This document shows, in pieces, positions 1 to 8,791 of a stretch of 57,979 nucleotides of DNA. Below the pieces are notes generated by a model, which had not been told where the DNA came from, made no database searches, and worked only from the letters and a program-made list of their open reading frames with translations. This DNA is from Phenylobacterium sp. Its GTDB lineage: Bacteria > Pseudomonadota > Alphaproteobacteria > Caulobacterales > Caulobacteraceae. Every line of letters begins with the position of its first letter. Position 1 is the first letter of the stretch. The stretch lies in the NCBI RefSeq assembly GCF_030697925.1, contig NZ_JAUYOJ010000102.1, positions 1 through 57,979 of the forward strand, given 5' to 3'. The position numbers and the translations under genes are program-made.

Positions 1-22
1 GGTCTCATCGACCGCCAGGGAC

Positions 23-141
23 TCTTCCGGCGCTTCGCTCCGCTCCGCCATAGGCTGCGCTACGCGCCGGAAGACCCAAACCAGCAGATTCTGTCAGGCA
101 TCAACCCGGTCCAAACTGTCAGCCATCATCCCGGTTGCACA
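23..141. repeat. Inverted and tandem repeats, possibly the end of an IS21-like element
   Basis: A perfect 11-bp inverted repeat (23-33 TCTTCCGGCGC and 64-74) is followed by two near-identical 20-mers at 91-110 and 116-135 (CTGTCAGgCATCAaCCCGGT and CTGTCAGcCATCAtCCCGGT), a 25-bp period, ending in GGTTGCACA. Multiple short repeats inside the termini and a terminal CA are typical of IS21-family ends. No transposase reading frame can be recognised in the few bases available to the left, so this is an inferred element edge. The rest of 1-254 shows no gene. Confidence 0.35.
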
Positions 142-206
142 ACGCGCAGCGGCGCACTGTGGCCACTCAGCCAACTCGGTGCGGCGTCAAGGCCCCCTCA
201 CCCTAC

Positions 207-233
207 CCTCTCCCCCGAAGACGGGTGGAGAGG
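207..233. terminator. Hairpin downstream of the carboxylesterase
   Basis: CCTCTCC-CCCG (207-217) pairs with CGGG-T-GGAGAGG (222-233) around a four-base loop with one bulged T. It lies 22 bases past the stop of the minus-strand esterase. There is no T-tract, so it may be an intergenic palindromic repeat rather than a Rho-independent terminator. Confidence 0.35.
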
Positions 234-254
234 AGGAGCTGAAGTCTAGGCAGG

Positions 255-1823
255 CTACGTCCCCGGCTGGATATAGGGTACGGCCTCGAACAGCCGCCGC
301 TCGTCGCCGCGGGGATCGTCGACCACCCGGGTCTCGACGTCGAAGACCATGGTCGCCCGGCGGTCCAGCTCGTAGCGCGGCCAGGTCGGCAAGGCGGCGG
401 TATTGGGATCGCCGCTCCGCGCCAGGGCGATGAACGCCTCGCTCATCTGGTCGGCGACCCTCTGGTGGGCTGGTGACGGCTCATATGGCGAGCTGGCGGC
501 GGCGATATTGTCGAAGGCCAGCGCGATGTCGGCGGCGTGCGGCGCCCCCAGCCGTCCACCCTGCGCGCTGGTCCTCAGGTCGAGCTGATAGACCCAGCCC
601 GGCGCCCCGGCCCGCGCCCGTTCCTCGGCCTCGATCACCTGGCCGCGCCAGGAGCGTCCCGCCGTGGTGGCGGCGAAGAACACATCGGTGGGCGAATAGC
701 GCGGATAGAGCCGGCGATAGGTCGCCACCACATGATCGGGATCGATGTCGACCCGCATCTCCGGCGCGATCCGGGCGGCCACCTCCTCCCAGCGCATGGC
801 GAAAGGATCGGGCCTGGATCCCGCCAGGAAAGCCCGGGTCTCGTCGTGGGTGTTGCCCAGGATCATCGGGACCTTCAGCCCCTGCGGATGGGCGTCCGGA
901 TAGAAGGGGTGCCGCGCCAGGCTGCGCTGGTCCAGCACCGGGCCGAAATAGAGCCGCCCCGGGGTGAAGGGGTCGGCCGCGGCCAGGCCCTCGATCAGAC
1001 GCGCGGTCGGCAGGGTCGCGGCCTCGGCGGCGCGGTCAGGCGTCAGGCCAATGGTCTTCAGGAACAGCGCCATCCGCTCGGTGGCGTGCAGCGGCCCCGA
1101 GGCGGTCACCTGCTGGCCGCTCATGGTCGCCGCGGAGTGGAACAGGCCCTTGGCGGCCGGCATGGCCATCATGGTGGCGATCTTCGCCCCGCCTCCGGAT
1201 TGGCCGAACACCATCACCCGGCCCGGATCGCCGCCGAACTCGGCGATGTTGTCGGCCACCCACTTCAGGGCCAGCACGATGTCCAACATCCCGGCGTTTC
1301 CGGAGTCCGCGAACTCAGGTCCCGCCAGCTTGGCGAGGAAGCCGTAGCCGAACACATTGAGCCGGTGGTTGATCGTCACCACCACCACGTCGCCACGCCG
1401 GCAGAGCCGCGTTCCGTCATAGAGCGGCGAGCTTCCCGAGCCCGACGCATAGGCCCCGCCGTGCAGGTAGACCATCACCGGCCGTCTGGCCCCGTCGCGC
1501 AGGCCTGGCGTCCAGACGTTGAGGAACAGGCAGTCCTCGCTCCGCGGCTCGTCGGCCTTGCCGGCCTGCGGCGAGGCCGGGCCGTAGGCGACGCTCTCAA
1601 GAGTCCTGGTCCAGGGCGCGGGCGGGACGGGCGGGCGGAAACGCCGGGGGCCGGTGTCGGCGCCGTAGCGCACGCCCTTGAACACCTTGAGCGCCCCGTC
1701 CGCATAGCCGCGCACCGGTCCGTGGGTCGTCCGCGCGGTGGGCGAGGCACTCGCCGCGAACGCGCCGCCGGGCAGCAGCAGCCCCGCCGCGGCGAACAGG
1801 GCGCGCCGATTGAGGTGGTCCAT
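255..1823 (-). CDS. Carboxylesterase, type B, Tat-type signal peptide
   Basis: A 522-residue alpha/beta hydrolase of the carboxylesterase type B (para-nitrobenzyl esterase) family, predicted to hydrolyse carboxylic esters outside the cytoplasm. The N-terminus has NRR followed by a hydrophobic stretch ending AFAASA, like a Tat or Sec signal. The second family signature EDCLFLNVW is near residue 97, the oxyanion-hole HGG near 121, and the nucleophile is Ser209 in GQSGGG, a variant of the usual GESAGG. Acid and base candidates are the Glu in THDETR and the His in GAPHAAD. The ATG at 1823 is chosen over the in-frame GTG at 1838 because GGAGG lies 7 bases upstream of it. Substrate unknown. Confidence 0.88.
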   Translation of the reverse strand: MDHLNRRALFAAAGLLLPGGAFAASASPTARTTHGPVRGYADGALKVFKGVRYGADTGPRRFRPPVPPAPWTRTLESVAYGPASPQAGKADEPRSEDCLFLNVWTPGLRDGARRPVMVYLHGGAYASGSGSSPLYDGTRLCRRGDVVVVTINHRLNVFGYGFLAKLAGPEFADSGNAGMLDIVLALKWVADNIAEFGGDPGRVMVFGQSGGGAKIATMMAMPAAKGLFHSAATMSGQQVTASGPLHATERMALFLKTIGLTPDRAAEAATLPTARLIEGLAAADPFTPGRLYFGPVLDQRSLARHPFYPDAHPQGLKVPMILGNTHDETRAFLAGSRPDPFAMRWEEVAARIAPEMRVDIDPDHVVATYRRLYPRYSPTDVFFAATTAGRSWRGQVIEAEERARAGAPGWVYQLDLRTSAQGGRLGAPHAADIALAFDNIAAASSPYEPSPAHQRVADQMSEAFIALARSGDPNTAALPTWPRYELDRRATMVFDVETRVVDDPRGDERRLFEAVPYIQPGT

Positions 1824-1922
1824 GGGTCGTCCTCCCACTCACACCCTAGAACTCCTGACACCGGTGTCACAAGTAGCCACGCGACGGACGAGCGACTATC
1901 TCGGACTGGAAGAGGAGCGCCC

Positions 1923-2228
1923 ATGACCGACCTGCCCGACGTCGTCCGCACCGACAAACAGTTCGAGATCCGTCTGGGCGACGAGGTGGCTTTCGCCGAA
2001 TACCGCCTGGAGCCGGACGCCATCGTGTTCCCGCACACGGTCGTGCCCGACGCCTTCGCCGGCCAGGGTGTCGGCAAGCGGCTGGTGGAAGCGGGCCTGG
2101 CCTATGCGCGCGATAACAAGCTCTGGGTGAAACCCACCTGCAGCTTCTTCCGCGCCTACATCACCAAGCGTCCGGAACTGCTCGAGCTGGTGCATCCCGA
2201 CATGCGGGATGGCCTGCGGACGGCATAG
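1923..2228 (+). CDS. Small GNAT-like acetyltransferase (YjdJ/Acetyltransf_CG type)
   Basis: A 101-residue protein of the short, GCN5-related acetyltransferase group of about 90-100 residues. The acetyl-CoA-binding region is VPDAFAGQGVGKRLVEAGL (residues about 40-58), with the GQGVGK pyrophosphate loop, and the C-terminus has the family-typical block from KLWVKPTCSFF onward. Start ATG has GAGGAGCG just upstream. It is divergent from the esterase, sharing a 99-bp intergenic region. The acetylated substrate of this subfamily is not known. Confidence 0.85.
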   Translation: MTDLPDVVRTDKQFEIRLGDEVAFAEYRLEPDAIVFPHTVVPDAFAGQGVGKRLVEAGLAYARDNKLWVKPTCSFFRAYITKRPELLELVHPDMRDGLRTA

Positions 2229-2479
2229 GCGTCCGGTTTTGCCCGGGGCGGAAGCCGTGCGCCATTTGCATCGATTGGCCTCCGTAGCCTGCGGCATCCT
2301 GTCTCGGCGCGCCCTCGCGCGCCACCTCTTCACAGGCGGGTAACGCACTCCGGCCACCCTGTTGCTGGAAGGCTCCAATCACGCCCGGACTTGTCGCTCG
2401 GCAATTCGCAACGCCGTTCGACACCCGCGTGCGGTCCATCGGCCGCGGATCTGGAACACCCGAGTAGAGGAAAGATCTC

Positions 2480-3760
2480 ATGGCGGCTCCCACAGTGAAC
2501 GTCCTCGTATCGGACACGGCCCTGGCGGTCGGGGAAACCTCCCTGGTCACCTTCACCTTCTCCGAGGCCGTGCTGGACTTCACCAACGCCGACCTGACCG
2601 TCGCCAACGGAAGCCTGAGCGTGGTGTCCTCGGCCGACGGCGGGATCACCTGGACCGCCACGCTAACGCCGACCGCCGATATTGCGGACGCAACCAACCT
2701 GATCACGGTGGATAACACCGGGGTTACAGATGGCATCGGCACTCCGGGCGTCGGCACGACCGACTCCAACAACTACGCCATCGACACCGCGCGGCCCACC
2801 GCCACCCTGGTCGTCGCCGACACGGCCCTGGCGGCCGGCGAGACCTCCCTGGTCACCATCACCTTCTCCGAGGCGGTCACAGGCTTCACCAACGCCGACC
2901 TGACCATCGCCAACGGAAGCCTCAGCGCCGTCTCCTCGGCCGACGGCGGGATCACCTGGACCGCGACGCTGACGCCCACGGCGGCGATCACCGACACCAC
3001 CAACCTCATCACCCTGGACAACACCGGCGTCGCCGACGCCGCCGGCAACGCCGGGACCGGAACCACCGACTCCAACAACTACGCCATCGACACGACGGTG
3101 GCGCCGCCGCCGCCGCAACCCGGAACTCCCACAGAGGCGGCCGATATCATCACGGTCCCAGATAACGGAGGTAGTGTCTCCGCGGGGGGAGGCGATGATC
3201 AGGTGACCGGTGGCCTTTCCAATGACTTCGTTCAAGGTAATGTCGGCGCCGATACTCTTTCGGGCGGCGCGGGTTCAGACACCGTTCTGGGTGGCAGGGA
3301 TAACGATCTGGTCCAGGGCAATGTCGGATCGGACACGGTCTATGGCGACCTCGGCGATGACATTGTGCGAGGCGGCAAGGACGGCGATCTGGTCCAGGGT
3401 AACGCGGGCGCTGACCTGGTCTTTGGTGACCTCGGGAACGATAGCGTCCGCGGCGGCCAAGGCGACGACCAAGTGTTCGGGGGCGGCGGGGACGACTTCA
3501 TCTCCGGCGACCTCGGGAATGACACCGTATCCGGCGGAGACGGCGCCGACCTGTTCCACATCTTTGGCGAGGCTGGCCTGGACCTGGTCATCGACTTCGA
3601 CGCCGCCGAAGGCGACCGGGTGCTTCTGGATGCCGGGGCCGAATACTCCGTGGCCCAGGTAGGCGGCGACACGGTCGTTACGCTGACCGGCGGTGGTCGA
3701 ATGGTGCTGCAGGGCGTGCAGCTGTCGACCTTGACCGACGGTTGGATCCTGGGCGGCTAG
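2480..3760 (+). CDS. RTX protein with two Ig-like repeats
   Basis: A 426-residue predicted secreted protein. Residues 4-105 and 106-207 are two near-identical Ig-like domains (each starts PT, contains [14 protein letters not shown] and [13 protein letters not shown], and ends NNYAIDT). A Pro-rich linker leads to RTX-type calcium-binding nonapeptides (about 228-350, pattern GGxGxDxhx), which are grouped into a 27-residue super-repeat beginning DLVQGN. There is no N-terminal signal peptide, as expected for type I secretion, whose signal lies at the C-terminus; no type I secretion genes are in the window. An upstream SD-like AGAGGAAAG supports the ATG. Likely extracellular or surface-associated; function beyond this is unknown. 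Confidence 0.85.
   Translation: MAAPTVNVLVSDTALAVGETSLVTFTFSEAVLDFTNADLTVANGSLSVVSSADGGITWTATLTPTADIADATNLITVDNTGVTDGIGTPGVGTTDSNNYAIDTARPTATLVVADTALAAGETSLVTITFSEAVTGFTNADLTIANGSLSAVSSADGGITWTATLTPTAAITDTTNLITLDNTGVADAAGNAGTGTTDSNNYAIDTTVAPPPPQPGTPTEAADIITVPDNGGSVSAGGGDDQVTGGLSNDFVQGNVGADTLSGGAGSDTVLGGRDNDLVQGNVGSDTVYGDLGDDIVRGGKDGDLVQGNAGADLVFGDLGNDSVRGGQGDDQVFGGGGDDFISGDLGNDTVSGGDGADLFHIFGEAGLDLVIDFDAAEGDRVLLDAGAEYSVAQVGGDTVVTLTGGGRMVLQGVQLSTLTDGWILGG
2489..3100 (+). repeat. 306-bp tandem duplication inside the RTX gene
   Basis: Two in-frame 306-bp units, 2489-2794 and 2795-3100, encode the two 102-residue Ig-like domains. Long stretches are nearly identical at DNA level, for example around GGGATCACCTGGACCGC in each copy, so the duplication is recent or kept alike by recombination. 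Confidence 0.8.
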
Positions 3761-3785
3761 CGGAACGCGGAGACTGATGCCGCAT

Positions 3786-3974
3786 TCGGATGCGCTGAAG
3801 GCGGGCCTTCAGCCCACGCAGATAATCCGTCAGCATCGAGAAACGGGCGACATGCCAGTCGCCCTGGATCGGCGGAGTGGTGGTCTGGATCGGGATGCGC
3901 TCGACCACGCGACCTCGCGGCTCGTGGAACGCTACGCCGTCGCCGACACCTTTCAACGGCGGATCGTCGGTCAA
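3786..3974 (-). pseudogene. Possible remnant of an unidentified coding sequence
   Basis: The minus strand reads open here with ordinary coding character: mostly G/C in third positions and a plausible protein text (TDDPPLKGVGDGV, then IPIQTTTPPIQGDWHVARF and MLTDYLRGLKARLQ). The frame has only a TTG start candidate, no good SD, directly follows the acyl-CoA dehydrogenase stop, and runs on into the antisense of the RTX gene where the coding look is lost. I do not recognise a family. It may be the tail of a decayed gene or a short hypothetical gene. Confidence 0.28.
3794..3813. terminator. Hairpin downstream of the RTX gene
   Basis: GCTGAAGG (3794-3801) and CCTTCAGC (3806-3813) form a perfect 8-bp stem with a CGGG loop, 33 bases past the RTX stop. 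No T-tract follows. It also falls inside the possible minus-strand coding remnant at 3786-3974, so it may be coincidental. Confidence 0.3.
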
Positions 3975-3982
3975 GGTTGCGC

Positions 3983-5062
3983 CTAGGCGGCCAGGCCCTG
4001 GATCTGCGCGGCCAGGCGGCGGACCCGCTCCGGACCGCCTAGCAATTGGCGGTTCAGCCCCACCCGCTTGAACCAGAAGTGCAGGCCCAGCAGGTCGGTG
4101 ATTCCCATGCCGCCATGCACCTCGGTGGCCGTGCGGGCGATGAAGCGGCCGATCTCGGAAGTATGGGCCTTGGCGTGGGCGGCGGTCAGCGAGGACTCGT
4201 CGCGCGCCTCATCGAAGGCGTAGGCCGCGTACCACACCAGCGCCCGGCAGGGCTCCAGCTCGGCGGCCATCTCGGCGCACATGTGCTTCACCGCCTGGAA
4301 CGAGCCGATCACCCGGCCGAACTGCCGCCGGTCCTTGGCGTAGTCGACCGCCTTCTCGATCATCACCTCGCAGGCGCCCAGCGTATCGGCGGCCAGCAGC
4401 ACCCAGGCCGCGTCGCGCAGCCGGGCCAGGGTCTCGGGCCCGCCCAGCGGCTCGGCCGGCGTCTCGTGGAAGGTCAGTTCGCCCACCCGCCGCGTCTGGT
4501 CGATGGTGGTCATGGCCGCCCGCGTCAGGCCCTCCGCGTCGCCCGTCACCAGGTGCAGGTTCCCGCTCCGGTCGGCGACCATGAACAGGTCGGCCGTCAG
4601 GGCGTCGGTGACGAACAGCGCCTTGCCCGTGAGCTTGCCGCCCGCCGCCGTGACGCCCGCCCCGTCCCGCGCCCCGGCCACCGGCTCGGAGATCGCCAGG
4701 CCCGCCGTCACCTCGCCGGACGCGAGCTTTGGCGACCACTGGGTCTGCTGGTCAGCCGACCCGGCCTCGTTGAGCGCGATGGCCGCGGCGACCCCGCCCA
4801 GGAAGGGACCCGGCGTCACGGACCGGCCCAGGGCCTGGGCGGCCAGGGCGGCGTCCAGCAGGGTGAGGCCCAGCCCGCCATGGGCCTCGGGGGTCACCAC
4901 CCCGGCCAGGCCGAAGTCGGCGACGGCGCTCCAGATGTCGGCGCCCGCATCGCTGGGATCGCCGGCATAGCGGCGCACGCGATCGAGGGGAACGCTGTCG
5001 GCCAGGGTGCGCGACAGGCTGTCGGCCATTATCTTCTGGTCTTGGGTGATCGAGAAATCCAT
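3983..5062 (-). CDS. Acyl-CoA dehydrogenase, FadE-like, smaller partner
   Basis: A 359-residue FAD-dependent acyl-CoA dehydrogenase predicted to introduce an alpha,beta double bond into an acyl-CoA. It has the N-terminal helical domain (MDFSITQDQK), a shortened middle beta domain (GLAISEPVAGARDGAGV), and the C-terminal signature with DRRQFGRVIGSFQAVKH and EVHGGMGIT. It begins three bases after the stop of a second, longer dehydrogenase. Such unequal pairs often form heterotetramers (alpha2beta2 FadE enzymes) in steroid side-chain and branched-acyl degradation, where one subunit keeps the catalytic base. The substrate cannot be read from sequence. Confidence 0.88.
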   Translation of the reverse strand: MDFSITQDQKIMADSLSRTLADSVPLDRVRRYAGDPSDAGADIWSAVADFGLAGVVTPEAHGGLGLTLLDAALAAQALGRSVTPGPFLGGVAAAIALNEAGSADQQTQWSPKLASGEVTAGLAISEPVAGARDGAGVTAAGGKLTGKALFVTDALTADLFMVADRSGNLHLVTGDAEGLTRAAMTTIDQTRRVGELTFHETPAEPLGGPETLARLRDAAWVLLAADTLGACEVMIEKAVDYAKDRRQFGRVIGSFQAVKHMCAEMAAELEPCRALVWYAAYAFDEARDESSLTAAHAKAHTSEIGRFIARTATEVHGGMGITDLLGLHFWFKRVGLNRQLLGGPERVRRLAAQIQGLAA

Positions 5063-5065
5063 GAC

Positions 5066-6259
5066 CTAGACGCTCGCCAGCTTGGGTTCGCGCGGCATGC
5101 CGAGGCCCCGTTCGGAGATGATGTTCTTCTGGATCTGGGCGGTGCCCCCACCGATGATCAAACCCAGATCGAACATATAGCTTCTCTGCCAACTTCCCTT
5201 CGACCGCAGGTAGGGTCCGTCCTCATAGAGCACGCCCAGCTCGCCCAGGGCGTCGATGGCCAGCGCCGCGATCTGGTGGTTCAGCTCGCAGCCCTGCAGC
5301 TTGACCACCAGGCCCGCCATGCCGGCGGATTCCCCGGTCATTGAGGCGGTCATCAGCCGCAAGCCATTGAATTTCATCGACATGACTCGCGCCTGGAGTT
5401 GCATCAGCCGATCGCACATCACCGGATCGTCGATCAGCCTGCGGCCATCCACCGTCTCGGTCTTCATCAACTCGATCAGCGAATGCAGCCTGGCCTCGGT
5501 GGCGTTGGGATCGCCCAGCATCCCCCGCTCGTGCTTCAGCGTCGCATTGGCCACGAACCATCCCCGGCCCCGGCCGCCGACCACCGCGCTCTGCGGAACC
5601 CGGACGTCGGTGAAGAACACCTCGTTGAACTCCGCCGAGCCGGTCATGGTCTTCAGCGGCCGCACCTCGATGCCCGGCGTCTTCATCGAGAACAGCAGGT
5701 AGGAGATGCCGTCGTGCTTCGGCGCCTGGGGCTCGGTGCGCACCAGGCAGAAGATCATGTCGGCCTGGGCCGCGGTGCTCGTCCAGATTTTTGACCCCGA
5801 GATCAGGAAGTCCCCGCCGTCCTCCGTCGCCTTGGTCTGCAGGCTCGCGAGGTCGGAGCCAGCGCCTGGTTCGGAATAGCCCTGGCACCAGACCACCTCG
5901 CCGCGCAGGGTCGGCGCGATCCAGCGCTTCTTCTGCTCTTCGGAGCCGACCTCCAGCAGGGTCGGGACCAGCATGGAGATGCCCTGGTTGGCAAAGCCCC
6001 GGGGCGCGCCGGCGGCGGTGAACTCCTCGGAGATGATGCGGGACTTCAGGATGTCGGGCTCGGCGCCGTAGCCGCCGTATTCGCGCGGGATGGTCCGCGC
6101 CGCATAGCCGTGGTCGATCAGCAGGGCCTGCCATTCCAGGGCCGCCTCGCGCGGCCGTTCGGCGCCGGCGTTCGGGGCGTAGCGGTCCTTGTGCGCCTGC
6201 AGGAAACCGCGCACCTCGTCGCGAAAGGCCTCCATCTCGGGCGTCAGCTTCAGGTCCAT
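5066..6259 (-). CDS. Acyl-CoA dehydrogenase, FadE-like, larger partner
   Basis: A 397-residue acyl-CoA dehydrogenase. It has MDLKLTPEMEAFRDEVR at the N-terminus, the flavin/substrate motif WCQGYSEPGAGSDLASL in the middle domain, IWTSTAAQADM, and a C-terminal helical domain ending near IQKNIISERGLGMP, a tail common in medium/long-chain FadE proteins of degradation clusters. The ATG at 6259 follows GCGGAGGACGCC, a good SD; the open frame extends 94 codons further upstream without support. First gene of a two-gene operon with the smaller partner; probably both subunits of one enzyme. Confidence 0.9.
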   Translation of the reverse strand: MDLKLTPEMEAFRDEVRGFLQAHKDRYAPNAGAERPREAALEWQALLIDHGYAARTIPREYGGYGAEPDILKSRIISEEFTAAGAPRGFANQGISMLVPTLLEVGSEEQKKRWIAPTLRGEVVWCQGYSEPGAGSDLASLQTKATEDGGDFLISGSKIWTSTAAQADMIFCLVRTEPQAPKHDGISYLLFSMKTPGIEVRPLKTMTGSAEFNEVFFTDVRVPQSAVVGGRGRGWFVANATLKHERGMLGDPNATEARLHSLIELMKTETVDGRRLIDDPVMCDRLMQLQARVMSMKFNGLRLMTASMTGESAGMAGLVVKLQGCELNHQIAALAIDALGELGVLYEDGPYLRSKGSWQRSYMFDLGLIIGGGTAQIQKNIISERGLGMPREPKLASV

Positions 6260-6589
6260 GGCGTCCTCCGCACGGTCTCGCCTAAGGCCAGCACCGGGCG
6301 CGCGCCGGGGCAAGTATGACCTCGCGGAAGCCCGGCGGTCGCCAATTGCGGCGGAGGATTGGAAGAACGGGTTCGCTGAACTTGGCCAGCCCTGTGCAGT
6401 CTTCGGCCAGGACCACCCTAGACTGTACAGCTCAACCTCCAAGCCTGGCGCATTCAGCCCTCCGGGCGCGGCGAGGGTCAGCGCCAGATTGTCGCATGAT
6501 ATCGGCAAATATCGGCTTTCGTTGATGAACTCCGATTCCACCGAACGACGGTTTTCCCTTCCGGTAACTCTTTCTTCAAGACGCGCTCG

Positions 6590-6595
6590 TTAACC
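6590..6595 (+). promoter_or_regulatory. Candidate CtrA half-site upstream of the che operon
   Basis: TTAACC matches the half-site of the Caulobacter cell-cycle regulator CtrA (full motif TTAA-N7-TTAAC); the second half here is poor. It is 258 bases upstream of the mcp start. CtrA control of the C. crescentus che operon is known; the assignment here rests only on six bases. Confidence 0.25.
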
Positions 6596-6677
6596 AAGGC
6601 ATTGACGATGTTTCGATGATCGGTGAGCGGGGGCTTCGCCGAGCAATAATTCGGCACAACGTCGAAGTAATTGGGGG

Positions 6678-6693
6678 AATACTTGACAGTATT
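6678..6693. promoter_or_regulatory. Short inverted repeat in the mcp promoter region
   Basis: AATACT and AGTATT are perfect 6-bp arms around TGAC, with a TTGACA inside. It could be part of a promoter or a small operator about 160 bases before the mcp start. No clear -10 hexamer can be assigned. Confidence 0.25.
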
Positions 6694-6852
6694 GCGTCGG
6701 AAGAACAGCTCGACCCAAGGTCAGGGCGAGATTCTGCGACCTGCAATCCCCGGCCAACGCCCCGCCCGACTCCGCGCCGACCCCATGTCCATTCCGAAAC
6801 CTGGCGATGCTTGCCGCGCGCCATCCCAAAACCCGAGCACCCAGGAAAGCCC

Positions 6853-8757
6853 GTGTCGTTCAACAATCTGCAGATCTCACGCAAGCTGACGACAGGGTTC
6901 GCCGCCGTGGCCGTGGCCATGGCCGGCATGGGCGGCGCCATGCTGATGAACCTGCGCGCCCTGGACGCGGCGCGGCTTGAGACCCGGGAGGGCCAGGAGG
7001 CCTTGGCCGCCCTGGGCGAGGCCAAGTTCTACCTGACCCGCCAGGAGAACAGCTATCGCGGCTACCTGCTGTCGAAGGACGCCTACTACGCCGAGCGCAT
7101 CGACAAGCACCGGGCCAATTTCAAGAAGCGTCTCGCCGCCGTCCGGCCGCTGCTGGCCGACAGCCCCGAGCTCGCCGCCAAGATCGATGAGGCCGAGGTC
7201 GCCGCCGACAAGTGGTTCACCGATGTGGTCCGCGCCGGCATGGCGCTCAGCGCCGATCCGGCGACCCTGCCCCGCGCCATCGAGATGGTCGGACCGGACG
7301 GCCTGGCCGACACCGTGATCACCCCGGCCGAGGACGCCATGGACGCCGTGGTGGAGGCCGAGACGGCCAAGCTGGCTGTCCTGCAGACCCAGCAGGTCGC
7401 CTCGAGCCGCAGCGCCTACACTTGGCTGATGCTCGGCCTGGGTCTGGCCATGACGATCGCCGTGGCCCTTGGCGGGCTCCTGACCCGCACCATCGCCCGG
7501 CCGGTGACGGCCATGACCGCCGCCATGCGCCGGCTGGCCCAGGGCGACTTCGAGGCCGTCATCCCCGCCATGGGTCGCAAGGACGAGGTCGGCCAGATGG
7601 CCGACGCCGTGTCCGTGTTCAAGACCGCCGGCCTGGAGAAGCTGCGCCTGGAAGGCCAGACGGCCCAGGAACGCAAGGCCGCCGAGGACGAGCGTAACCG
7701 CCACGAGGCTGCTCGCGCCGCGTCGGCTCGGGACCAGGCCCTGGTCGTCCAGGGCTTGGCCGAGGGGCTGGACCATCTCAGCCAGGGCGACCTGACCCAT
7801 CGCATCGGCGGCGCCTTCCCGACCGACTACGTCAAGCTGCAGAGCGACTTCAACGCCGCCATCGGCCAGCTCCAGGAGGCCATGGCGGTGGTGGTCACCA
7901 ATGTCGGCGGCATCCGCACCGGCGCGGGCGAAATCTCCACCGCGGCCGACGACCTGTCGCGACGCACCGAGCAGCAGGCCGCCAGCCTGGAAGAAACCGC
8001 CGCGGCCCTGGACGAGATCACCGCCACGGTCCGCAAGACCGCCGGCGGGGCCAAGGCCTGCTCCGACGTGGTGCTGGCCGCCCGCGGCGACGCCCAGACC
8101 TCCGGCGAAGTCGTGCGTCACGCCGTCTCCGCCATGAGCGAGATCGAGAAGTCGGCGCAACAGATCAGCCAGATCATCGGGGTGATCGACGAGATCGCCT
8201 TCCAGACCAACCTGCTGGCGCTCAACGCCGGGGTGGAAGCGGCCCGGGCCGGTGAAGCCGGCAAGGGCTTCGCGGTCGTGGCCTCCGAAGTCCGGGCGCT
8301 CGCCCAGCGTTCGGCGGAAGCCGCCAAGGAGATCAAGGCTCTCATCTCGGCCTCGACCCAGCAGGTCGGCCAGGGCGTGCGCCTGGTGGGCGAAACCGGC
8401 CAGGCCCTGGACCGCATCGTCGGCCGCGTGGCCGAGATCGACAGCCTGGTCACCGAGATCGCCGCCAGCGCCCAGGAGCAGGCCGTCGGCCTGCAACAGG
8501 TCAATACCGCTGTTAACCAAATGGATCAGGTTACCCAGCAGAATGCCGCCATGGTCGAGCAGTCGACCGCCGCCAGTCATTCGCTCGCCACGGAAGCTGA
8601 GGCCCTGGCGGGAACCATCGCCCGGTTCCGCATCGGCCAGCCGCAGGCCGCAGCGCCCCGCGCCCAGGCGCCCGCCCCGCAGATGCGGCGGACGAGCCGT
8701 CAGGGTTCGGCGGCGCGCAGGGTCGAGCCGAGCGTGGATGGTTGGGAAGAGTTCTAG
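6853..8757 (+). CDS. mcpA: Methyl-accepting chemotaxis protein, first gene of che operon
   Basis: A 634-residue transmembrane chemoreceptor. TM1 is about residues 12-33, followed by a periplasmic helical (CHASE3/4HB-like) sensor with an ARLETREGQEA segment, TM2 about 187-211, a HAMP domain starting TRTIARPVTAM, a second HAMP-like segment (about 290-360, LDHLSQGDLTHRI), and the cytoplasmic signalling hairpin with its tip at IDEIAFQTNLLALNAGVEAA. The protein ends in GWEEF, fitting the x-aromatic-x-x-aromatic pentapeptide that tethers CheR/CheB. GTG at 6853 is preferred: AGGAAAG lies just upstream and the membrane segment begins immediately after. Ligand unknown; called mcpA by operon position. 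Confidence 0.92.
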   Translation: MSFNNLQISRKLTTGFAAVAVAMAGMGGAMLMNLRALDAARLETREGQEALAALGEAKFYLTRQENSYRGYLLSKDAYYAERIDKHRANFKKRLAAVRPLLADSPELAAKIDEAEVAADKWFTDVVRAGMALSADPATLPRAIEMVGPDGLADTVITPAEDAMDAVVEAETAKLAVLQTQQVASSRSAYTWLMLGLGLAMTIAVALGGLLTRTIARPVTAMTAAMRRLAQGDFEAVIPAMGRKDEVGQMADAVSVFKTAGLEKLRLEGQTAQERKAAEDERNRHEAARAASARDQALVVQGLAEGLDHLSQGDLTHRIGGAFPTDYVKLQSDFNAAIGQLQEAMAVVVTNVGGIRTGAGEISTAADDLSRRTEQQAASLEETAAALDEITATVRKTAGGAKACSDVVLAARGDAQTSGEVVRHAVSAMSEIEKSAQQISQIIGVIDEIAFQTNLLALNAGVEAARAGEAGKGFAVVASEVRALAQRSAEAAKEIKALISASTQQVGQGVRLVGETGQALDRIVGRVAEIDSLVTEIAASAQEQAVGLQQVNTAVNQMDQVTQQNAAMVEQSTAASHSLATEAEALAGTIARFRIGQPQAAAPRAQAPAPQMRRTSRQGSAARRVEPSVDGWEEF

Positions 8758-8791
8758 GTCGCCGCAGGTCAGCGGTCTGAGAGGGAAGCGT

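Larger units (their letters stand above)
6260..6852. other. 593-bp intergenic region between fadE pair and che operon
   Basis: This divergent region carries the promoters of the acyl-CoA dehydrogenase pair (minus) and the che operon (plus). It is less GC-rich than its surroundings around 6480-6700. Visible items are a TTAACC at 6590-6595 and a short inverted repeat AATACT-TGAC-AGTATT at 6678-6693. A frame from 6616 runs into the chemoreceptor gene but its first 79 codons look non-coding. No RNA gene is recognised. Confidence 0.6.
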
